DNA from: an uncultured Eggerthellaceae bacterium
GTDB lineage: Bacteria > Actinomycetota > Coriobacteriia > Coriobacteriales > Eggerthellaceae
DNA length: 17,288 bases
Direction: 5' to 3'
Assembly (NCBI GenBank): GCA_958454405.1
Contig: CAUEBO010000055.1
Location: 1 to 17,288, forward strand
Shown here one piece after another: positions 1-5,214 of the stretch. A program made the position numbers and the translations under genes. Positions within the stretch are counted from its first letter, which is position 1; each line of letters begins with the position of its first letter. The notes beneath the pieces are model-generated. The model was not told the DNA's origin, made no database searches, and saw only the letters and a program-made list of their open reading frames with translations.

Positions 1-263
1 GTGAAGAACTGGCCGAGCGCCGTGAACCCGAAGCCCAGCAGGAAGAACGCGAAGCTCACGCCCACGACGAAGCACAGCGTGTTCACCAGCACCTTCATGC
101 GCGGATACTCGATGGTGCCATCGTCGCGCGTCTTCGCCGCTCCGCCGGCCAAATATCCCACGTACAGCGGGATGAGCGGCAGCACGCACGGCGAGAAGAA
201 ACTCAGCAGCCCTTGGACGAACACGGCGAGCGCGGGTACGCTCGTCTCGAGGGAGAATCCCAT
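1..263 (-). CDS. ccdA: CcdA-family thiol-disulfide transporter, N-terminal part (runs off the window)
   Basis: Partial gene; the first 87 codons are present and the rest lies beyond position 1. The ATG at 263 is preceded by a GGAGG ribosome binding site 5 nt upstream. The protein opens with a hydrophobic segment containing FFSPCVLPLIPLYVGYLAG, the signature first transmembrane segment of CcdA/DsbD-beta proteins, including the redox-active Cys. A short charged loop follows, then a second hydrophobic helix. Family knowledge: CcdA moves reducing equivalents from cytoplasmic thioredoxin across the membrane, for cytochrome c maturation or extracytoplasmic thiol reduction. It sits 59 bp downstream of the rrf2 regulator on the same strand, so co-transcription and redox control are likely (inference). 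The second conserved Cys is outside the window, so activity cannot be judged. Confidence 0.88.
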   Translation of the reverse strand, partial: MGFSLETSVPALAVFVQGLLSFFSPCVLPLIPLYVGYLAGGAAKTRDDGTIEYPRMKVLVNTLCFVVGVSFAFFLLGFGFTALGQFF

Positions 264-322
264 GGCGGCCTCCTAGCAGGTCGCGAAACGGATATATCGA
301 AGCCTTGGAGCAGTGCCGACGG

Positions 323-739
323 CTACGCTCCGCCGAAGATGCGGGCGTCGATGCTGGACACGGTCGTCTGCGCCAGACGGTCGCGGCACTGCTCGTCAAG
401 ATCGGAGAAGACGTCGTCCATGATGTCCGCCATGCCCGAGGCCACCAGGCACTCCATGTCGGCATCGCCGCTGTGCCATGACGACTGCACGAACCGCGTC
501 CCAAGGGCGTCGGCCACCTGCCGCAGATCGGTCTTCGCGGGATCCGCCGCGAACCGGTAGCCGCCGACGCTCCCCTCGCGCGTGTCCACGAGGCCCGCGC
601 GCTTGAGCGGCGCCATCACCTTGCGCACCCGTGCCGCGTTCGTGCAGATGTTCTCGGCCAACGCCTCGCTCGACACGACGTCGGCCTTGTGGTTCAGGTA
701 CACCAGCGCGTGCACCGCTACGACGAAGTCGCTGTTCAT
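323..739 (-). CDS. Rrf2-family winged-helix transcriptional regulator
   Basis: 138 residues, usual Rrf2 length. The N-terminal half fits the family winged helix: a first helix (DFVVAVHALVYL), a recognition-helix region (SSEALAENICTNAARVRKVMAPL) and a wing with the typical GSVGGYRFA turn at about residues 56-63. IscR/NsrR members bind an Fe-S cluster with three closely spaced Cys residues in the second half. Here only Cys near residues 32, 96 and 118 are seen, without that spacing, so this looks like a cluster-less or differently sensing member (inference). Start at the ATG at 739, the first Met of the frame, with a purine-rich GGGAACGGATGG upstream. It is followed closely by ccdA and preceded by a doubled inverted-repeat array that may be its own operator. 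The signal it senses is unknown; thiol or redox stress would fit the neighbour. Confidence 0.85.
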   Translation of the reverse strand: MNSDFVVAVHALVYLNHKADVVSSEALAENICTNAARVRKVMAPLKRAGLVDTREGSVGGYRFAADPAKTDLRQVADALGTRFVQSSWHSGDADMECLVASGMADIMDDVFSDLDEQCRDRLAQTTVSSIDARIFGGA

Positions 740-962
740 GGTCCATCCGTTCCCTTCGCAAGCGCAGACCCGCGCATCGGCGCGGCGCAGGATACGCCTT
801 CAAGCCGTGCGGCCGCCGCCCAGGGCTCTCTGCGCATTCTGGAGCCCATAACTGTACTTTTCCTTTATACAGTATTTTCTGTACCGACGCCAGATACAGT
901 TAGCGCATCGACAGGATATCCACGAACGGGCTGCGCCGAACCGGACCCTGCCCTTCCAGCAG
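740..962. promoter_or_regulatory. Intergenic regulatory region upstream of rrf2 with a doubled operator-like array
   Basis: No gene is seen in these 223 bp. The notable content is an AT-rich island at 849-902 in otherwise GC-rich DNA. It contains ACTGTA at 851-856, TACAGT at 868-873, TCTGTA at 878-883 and TACAGT at 895-900. That makes two copies of WCTGTA-N11-TACAGT, offset by 27 bp. On the minus strand a TATAAA at 869-864 lies inside the array and could be the -10 element of the rrf2 promoter, giving a leader of about 115 nt. The -35 match is weak. An activator or repressor dimer binding here would directly control rrf2-ccdA; autoregulation by Rrf2 is the simplest guess, not shown. Confidence 0.6.
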
Positions 963-2111
963 CTAGCGCTTCAGACTGGAGAGGATGGCCGGCCGAGCCG
1001 GCGGGTTCGGCAAATGGATGAGGCGCGGTTCGAAGTCGAACAGCTCTTCAGTGGAAACCACCGAGTCCACCACGAGGCAGTCCTTCAGGCAGGCATCGGC
1101 GCACAGGTTGCACTGCACGCAATCGGCTGCGGAGAACTCCAGGAAGCTGCCCTCCCCTTCTTCAGGCTCGACATCGCTTTTCGCAAGGGCGCCTGTCGGG
1201 CAGAACACCGTGCACATGCCGCAGGAGCTGCACGCCTCGGCATCGATGCGGACGGTGCCGAACAGGCGCGTGTCGACCTCGGGCGCCACCGAAGGCCCCA
1301 AACGGTCCATGGCGTCGAGCACGCGCATGCGCCGCTCGGGATTGAACTGGGGCAACGTACCCGAATCAGACATGCGCAGCCGCTCGCGCAGCGTGGGCGC
1401 GCCCTCTTTCTCGTTTTTGAACGCAACCACCTCGACGGTCTTCTCGGCCGCGTCCCTCGCGCGCGACTGCGCCTGCGCGAAAAACCCGCGGCGCGACGCG
1501 CCGAGCAGGCTGCGCTTGTCTTCCAGCAGGATCTCGTCGGGGAACTTCGACGCGCGGAGCACGCGGACGTCGCAGCCCTGCGCGGCCATGAGGTCGTGCG
1601 CGGAAGCCACCGTGGCGTCGATGCCCGGCACGTTCGCCCGGAACCGGCACGTCTCGCACGTGCCGTCGACCAGCATGATGTCCCTCACGCCACGTGCCGC
1701 CAAACCCACCAGCACGCTCTCCTCCATGCGCGCGAGGCAGGGCACCTCGGCGAACTTCGCCGGATCGCCCAGGTGCTTCGACGCTATGCGCGCGCATGCG
1801 AACACGGCGGGGCCGCCCGCGGCCGTCACGGACGACACGATGGCGGACGAAAGGTCCTCGTCCAAAGGCTCGAGGGGGATGAGCGCCTCGGTGGGGCACA
1901 CCGTCGTGCAGGCCCCGCACGCCACGCATTGCTCCGAATCGAGGGACAGCACGTTGTTTTCCGCGCGCACGGCCTTCGTCGGGCAGGCCTCCGAGCACTT
2001 CCGGCACGATGCATGGCGGTTGCGCACGGCGACGCAGCGGTCCTCGGCAAGATAGACCGCCTTGCTTCCCAGCGCTTCGGCAACTTCTACCAGGTCAATG
2101 AGATTCGGCAT
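963..2111 (-). CDS. Multi-cluster 4Fe-4S ferredoxin-like protein (four Cys clusters around a central Cys-containing domain)
   Basis: 382 residues. Two ferredoxin-type motifs lie at the N-terminus: C26-x9-C-x2-C-x3-CP (residues 26-44) and C62-x2-C-x2-C-x3-CP (62-73). Two more lie near the C-terminus: C294-x2-C-x2-C-x3-CP (294-305) and C331-x2-C-x2-C-x3-C, with a further Cys at 345. The middle, about 100-185, has C106, C125 (VPCLAR), then LVDGTCETC (C152, C155). This order recalls the FlpD/MvhD domain that passes electrons between ferredoxins and hydrogenase or heterodisulfide-reductase-type partners, but the match is by eye. No signal peptide or membrane helix is seen, so it is probably a cytoplasmic electron carrier. 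It starts 63 bp after the mobBA stop on the same strand, which suggests a job serving molybdoenzymes or their maturation (inference). The Shine-Dalgarno is poor, so translation may be coupled or the start may differ. Confidence 0.82.
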   Translation of the reverse strand: MPNLIDLVEVAEALGSKAVYLAEDRCVAVRNRHASCRKCSEACPTKAVRAENNVLSLDSEQCVACGACTTVCPTEALIPLEPLDEDLSSAIVSSVTAAGGPAVFACARIASKHLGDPAKFAEVPCLARMEESVLVGLAARGVRDIMLVDGTCETCRFRANVPGIDATVASAHDLMAAQGCDVRVLRASKFPDEILLEDKRSLLGASRRGFFAQAQSRARDAAEKTVEVVAFKNEKEGAPTLRERLRMSDSGTLPQFNPERRMRVLDAMDRLGPSVAPEVDTRLFGTVRIDAEACSSCGMCTVFCPTGALAKSDVEPEEGEGSFLEFSAADCVQCNLCADACLKDCLVVDSVVSTEELFDFEPRLIHLPNPPARPAILSSLKR

Positions 2112-2174
2112 CCGCTTTTTGCCCCGTCTTCCCGTCTTCGCATGTCCCCTGCGCGGATCGCGCCCCGCGCAGCC

Positions 2175-3530
2175 CTACTTCTCGAGGAACGTCTCCTCGA
2201 TCGAACGCAGCTCCTCCGGCGTGTTCGCGTTGATGAAGCAGCCCCCCATGGGCTCCGCCTCGAGCACGCGATCCTGGGAGAACTCGCACACGTCCACGTC
2301 GGAGAAGAACGCCTGAGCGCGCTTCTCGCCCCGCTCGAGCGCCGCCTTGACGGCCGGCAGGCATCCGGCGCGCCGGTACAGCGCATGGAACGGCTCGAAC
2401 CCGTGCTTGTTCGAGGGCACCACCACGTCGGCGCCCGACTCGTTCATCGCCAGCGATTCGGCCACCACGAGCGAGGCGCTGGCGAACACCATGTCGCACG
2501 CCACCACGGCCACGTACGGGTTGCGCGCCGCCAGCAGCGCCGTGTACAGCCCGGGCAGCGCGCCGCGCAGGTTGAAGGCGTCGCGCACGAGCCGGATGTC
2601 GTACTGCGGGTACTGGCTCAGCAAAAACTCCAGGTTGTCCGGCTCGTTCGTGGTGATGACCAGCTCGTCGGCCACCGGGCCCACCCGCTCGACCAGCCGG
2701 CAGATGAGCGGGCGGCCCGCGAAGGGCACCGTCGCCTTGCTCTGCCCCATCCTCCGGCTCTCCCCGCCCGCCTGGATGACCACCGTCACGCGCGGGCGGG
2801 CGAACCGCTCTTCCACGAAATCGGCCAGCGCGCAGACGTCGTCCAGCCCGAAGGCCGGGATGCCGTAGCGCTCTGCGGCGCGGCGGGCTTCTTCGATGTC
2901 GGTGACCACGGCCACCGTGTCGGCCGTGGGAAGCTTGTTCGAGATGTCGGCGTGATCGGGATGCTGGGTCGCGAAATGCATCCCGTGCGCAGCATCCGCC
3001 GAAGGCGCGCATTCGGGCCGCCCCGCCGCGGACGACGGCGCCGCAGGATCCGCAGCCCCGGCGACCGCCGGAATCTCGCCGCGCGTGAACTGCGTGAAGT
3101 CGGTGCCGAGCGGCCACCCCTTGCAGGCGCCCTCCGCGAACACGGAAGCCACGCGGGCGTCCGCCTCGTTGGCCGCGCGCATGATCTCGACGGTGGGCAG
3201 GCCGCTTTTCCGATAGCCCTCCACCACGACGATGTCGTGGCCGGGCATGCCGCGCACGATGTCCGCGCACTCCAGCTCGCCTTCCACCGTCTTGATGCAG
3301 GCCATCTGCCCCGGGGCGGCGATGACGGTCTCGCTGGCGCCCGCTGCGCGGTGCCGGTACGAGTCCTTGCCCGGGTAGTCGATGTCGAACCCCACATGGC
3401 TGTGGTGCTTGACGCTGCCCACGTCAAGGCCTCGCCCGACGAGCTCGGCGATGAGCCGCTCGATGAGCGTCGTCTTGCCTGAGTTGTGACGGCCGACGAT
3501 GGCGAGGGCCGGGCTGGGGATGTTGATCAT
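2175..3530 (-). CDS. mobBA: MobB-MobA fusion: molybdopterin-guanine dinucleotide biosynthesis protein
   Basis: 451 residues starting MINIPSPALAIVGRHNSGKTT. The ATG at 3530 was chosen because the P-loop (GRHNSGKT, residues 13-20) lies right after it and GGAG precedes it; an upstream extension of the frame runs into intergenic repeat DNA. Residues about 5-135 are MobB, a GTP-binding adaptor with KHHSH and VVVEGYRKSG motifs. Residues 248-451 are MobA, with the nucleotidyltransferase signature QAGGESRRMGQSKA and a later ACDM metal-binding motif. MobA attaches GMP from GTP to molybdopterin to make the MGD cofactor of DMSO-reductase-family enzymes. Odd feature: about 65 low-complexity Ala/Pro/His-rich residues (137-203) interrupt the end of MobB. 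It heads a probable two-gene unit with the downstream Fe-S protein. MobB-MobA fusions are known; the assignment is firm. Confidence 0.93.
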   Translation of the reverse strand: MINIPSPALAIVGRHNSGKTTLIERLIAELVGRGLDVGSVKHHSHVGFDIDYPGKDSYRHRAAGASETVIAAPGQMACIKTVEGELECADIVRGMPGHDIVVVEGYRKSGLPTVEIMRAANEADARVASVFAEGACKGWPLGTDFTQFTRGEIPAVAGAADPAAPSSAAGRPECAPSADAAHGMHFATQHPDHADISNKLPTADTVAVVTDIEEARRAAERYGIPAFGLDDVCALADFVEERFARPRVTVVIQAGGESRRMGQSKATVPFAGRPLICRLVERVGPVADELVITTNEPDNLEFLLSQYPQYDIRLVRDAFNLRGALPGLYTALLAARNPYVAVVACDMVFASASLVVAESLAMNESGADVVVPSNKHGFEPFHALYRRAGCLPAVKAALERGEKRAQAFFSDVDVCEFSQDRVLEAEPMGGCFINANTPEELRSIEETFLEK

Positions 3531-3555
3531 TGCTCCACTCGTCCTTTCGGCGCAC

Positions 3556-3584
3556 AGTATAGCATGACGCTTGAAGGGGCCTGC
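3556..3584 (-). promoter_or_regulatory. Possible extended -10 promoter of mobBA
   Basis: On the minus strand a TATACT (3561-3556) is preceded by TG one base upstream, an extended -10 pattern, about 25 bp before the mobBA start codon. No good -35 is visible at 17 bp (GCAGGC). The short leader places transcription start close to the ribosome binding site. Confidence 0.4.
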
Positions 3585-3640
3585 CGAGGGCGGGGAACTA
3601 TCTCGAACGGCAGCGGGGCGAAACTTCCGAAAGCAAGTCG

Positions 3641-3703
3641 ACGTCGGTCGAACGTCGGTCACCGAAAAAAATTGTTGTGATTTCGTGGAGATGGTTATAT
3701 AAT
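3641..3703 (+). promoter_or_regulatory. Sigma70-type promoter with upstream helical-phase direct repeats, driving the candidate small RNA
   Basis: TTGTGA at 3675-3680, a 17-bp spacer, then TATAAT at 3698-3703 make a near-consensus promoter on the plus strand. An A-rich stretch at 3665-3672 just upstream may act as an UP element. Immediately before it ACGTCGGTC occurs twice (3641-3649 and 3652-3660) with an 11-bp period, i.e. one helical turn, as expected for an activator or repressor binding two copies on one face. No protein gene begins downstream on this strand before the trp leader. Confidence 0.65.
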
Positions 3704-3709
3704 GAACCC

Positions 3710-3827
3710 TGGTTTTACGGAGTTTCAATACTTCGGTAAAGAAAGGGGTTCTGTTTTTTGGAGGGGGCAGGACCCTTTTTCTTTCGAGAAAGAACGGGCC
3801 GGGCGCAGGGGCGTCCGGCCCGTTTTC
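3710..3827 (+). ncRNA. Candidate structured small RNA, about 115-118 nt, unknown family
   Basis: Defined by a near-consensus promoter ending at 3703 and an intrinsic terminator ending in TTTT at 3826. Between them four hairpins are seen by eye. (1) TTTAC+GGAG pairs with CTTC+GTAAA around 3714-3740. (2) GGGTTCTG pairs with CAGGACCC across a U/G-rich loop, about 3746-3776. (3) TTCTTT-CGAG-AAAGAA at about 3779-3794. (4) The GC-rich terminator stem. The U-rich and GGAGGGGG single-stranded loop could pair with mRNAs or bind a protein. There is no convincing reading frame: the only ATG-started frame begins at 3702, before the expected transcript start. I do not recognise it as 6S, tmRNA, RNase P or a known riboswitch. 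It lies divergently from mobBA. It could be a trans-acting sRNA or a leader whose gene was lost. Confidence 0.6.
3793..3826 (+). terminator. Intrinsic terminator of the candidate small RNA
   Basis: AACGGGCCGG (3793-3802) pairs perfectly with CCGGCCCGTT (3815-3824). The stem is extended inward by a G-U and a C-G pair and is followed directly by a T run (3823-3826). This is the classical rho-independent form. Confidence 0.8.
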
Positions 3828-3952
3828 ATGTTCCGGATTCACCGGCGAGCCAGGGGACCGCACGCAGGCCGTTCCAGGCAGCCAAAGCCGCGTCCCATCG
3901 AGCGGCGGCGAATCCAGAGGCGAACCCAAGGGTGAATCCCAGCGGCGGGCGA

Positions 3953-4115
3953 ATCCGGAAGGTGACAGAAAACACGGTCGAATGTGCAATCGCGGGCCGC
4001 AGAACCGATCACGGAAGTTTCGCGACCAGGCATTATGCGCGGCCGCGATGCGCGAAGGGTCCGAATCGGCCTCGAAAACTGCACATTCGACCGTGTTTTC
4101 TGTCACCTTCCGGAT
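3953..4115 (+). repeat. Inverted-repeat element, copy 1 (163 bp, perfect 36-bp terminal arms)
   Basis: The left arm at 3953-3988 and the right arm at 4080-4115 are exact reverse complements over 36 bp; both contain ACACGGTCGAATGTGCA or its complement. The 91-bp centre includes CAGGCATTATGC, which recurs in copy 2. It lies between the candidate sRNA and the recR stop codon, outside genes. Size, perfect arms and a second diverged intergenic copy fit a MITE-like or REP/BIME-like mobile palindromic repeat. It has no coding capacity of its own. No target-site duplication was identified. The arms could also fold as a long hairpin in any read-through transcript of the recR operon. Confidence 0.85.
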
Positions 4116-4182
4116 CCAAGAGCCCGAACGCTGCGGACCCTCGTTCAAAGCGGCCTCGGAACGGACCGGCTCCGTCAGGCGC

Positions 4183-4779
4183 TCACAGCGGCCGTCGCGC
4201 CTCGATGGCGCGGCCGAGCGTGACCTCGTCGGCGAACTCGAGGTCGCCGCCGACGGGCAGGCCGCTGGCCGGGCGCGTGACCCGGATGCCGAGCGGCTTG
4301 ATGAGGCGCGCCAGATACGCCGCCGTCGTCTCGCCCTCCACGTTGGGATTCGTGGCGAGCACGACCTCCTGGACGTCCTCCGAGGACAGGCGCCTCATGA
4401 GCTCGGCGATGCGCAGGCTGTCCGGGCCGACCCCCTCCATGGGCGAGAGTTCGCCGCCCAGGACGTGGTACACGCCCGAATACACGGCCGTGCGCTCGAT
4501 GGGCGGTATGTCGCGCGGCTCGCCGACCACGCAGATGGAAGTGGTGTCGCGCTTGGACGACTGGCATATCTCGCACAGATCGTCCTCCGCGTAATTGAAG
4601 CAGCGCGAGCAGAACCGCACGCTCTCCTTCACTTCGGCGATGGCCTCGGACAGACGCAGCGCCGTCGCCTTGTCGGCATTGAGTATCCAGTAGGCTATCC
4701 GCTGCGCGGATTTGGGCCCGATGCCGGGAAGGCGCTCCAGTTCGTCGAGGAGCTTCTGGATGGACGGCGCTGCGTGCAT
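4183..4779 (-). CDS. recR: Recombination mediator protein RecR
   Basis: 198 residues, the standard RecR length. In order: helix-hairpin-helix at about 8-30 (LERLPGIGPKSAQRIAYWIL), a four-Cys zinc finger C57-x2-C60-x8-C69-x2-C72, a Toprim domain beginning SICVVGEPRD (about 81-90) with the acidic Glu, and the C-terminal TRPASGLPVGGDLEFADEVTL motif. RecR works with RecO and RecF to load RecA on SSB-coated gapped DNA. It starts 17 bp after the ybaB stop with only a weak Shine-Dalgarno, consistent with translation coupled to ybaB in the widely conserved dnaX-ybaB-recR unit. All key residues look intact. Confidence 0.97.
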   Translation of the reverse strand: MHAAPSIQKLLDELERLPGIGPKSAQRIAYWILNADKATALRLSEAIAEVKESVRFCSRCFNYAEDDLCEICQSSKRDTTSICVVGEPRDIPPIERTAVYSGVYHVLGGELSPMEGVGPDSLRIAELMRRLSSEDVQEVVLATNPNVEGETTAAYLARLIKPLGIRVTRPASGLPVGGDLEFADEVTLGRAIEARRPL

Positions 4780-4796
4780 GTTCGGACGTCCCGCGC

Positions 4797-5147
4797 CTAC
4801 ATCAGGCCCGGGATGTTCAGGCCGCCGGTCACGGCGTTCAGTCGATCGGAGCTGGCTTCGGAAACGCCGCGCAGCGCTTCGTTGACGGCGGCCAGCACCG
4901 TGTCCTCCAGCATCTCGACGTCTTCGGGGTCGACCGCTTCGGGATCGATGGTGATGCTCTTCACGGCCATGTCGCCGGTTGCGACGACCTTGACCATGCC
5001 GCCGCCCGCCGTGGCCTCAAACTCCATGTCTTTGATCTCGTCCTGGGCCTTGGCCAGGTCGGCCTGCATCTTCTGGGCCTGCTTCATCATGGCGTTCATG
5101 TTGCCCATGCCACCGCCGCCTCCGGGAAATCCGCCTCGCTTCGACAT
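4797..5147 (-). CDS. ybaB: YbaB/EbfC family nucleoid-associated protein
   Basis: 116 residues. The sequence has the family core NMNAMMKQAQKMQ, then the helical ADLAKAQDEIKDMEFEATAGGGMVKV and the ending TGGLNIPGLM. A Gly-rich N-terminus (SKRGGFPGGGGGMGN) is slightly longer than in many homologues. EbfC/YbaB forms dimers that bind DNA and is encoded between dnaX and recR in many bacteria; its exact role is unsettled. The start at 5147 is backed by AGGAGA about 7 nt upstream. It lies 67 bp after the dnaX stop and 17 bp before recR, so these three genes are most likely one transcript. Confidence 0.95.
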   Translation of the reverse strand: MSKRGGFPGGGGGMGNMNAMMKQAQKMQADLAKAQDEIKDMEFEATAGGGMVKVVATGDMAVKSITIDPEAVDPEDVEMLEDTVLAAVNEALRGVSEASSDRLNAVTGGLNIPGLM

Positions 5148-5214
5148 CGTCGTCTCCTATCTGGTCTTCGCTTGTCGATTGCCGCTCGCATGTCGCGGCC
5201 GTTTTCTTCGCGCG

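Noticed and set aside
1014..3482. An 822-codon open frame on the plus strand opposite the Fe-S protein and mobBA
   Set aside because: It is His/Arg/Ala-rich with no recognisable domain and lies exactly antisense to two well-supported genes. Long antisense frames are common in GC-rich DNA.
3702..3935. A 77-codon plus-strand frame starting MNPGFTEFQYFG at the candidate sRNA
   Set aside because: Its ATG falls within the -10/start region of the promoter, it lacks a ribosome binding site, and it reads through the terminator hairpin.
3888..3958. Loose repeats of GGCGAAYCC-type words before the inverted-repeat element
   Set aside because: Irregular spacing and imperfect copies in GC-rich intergenic DNA; could not be separated from chance.
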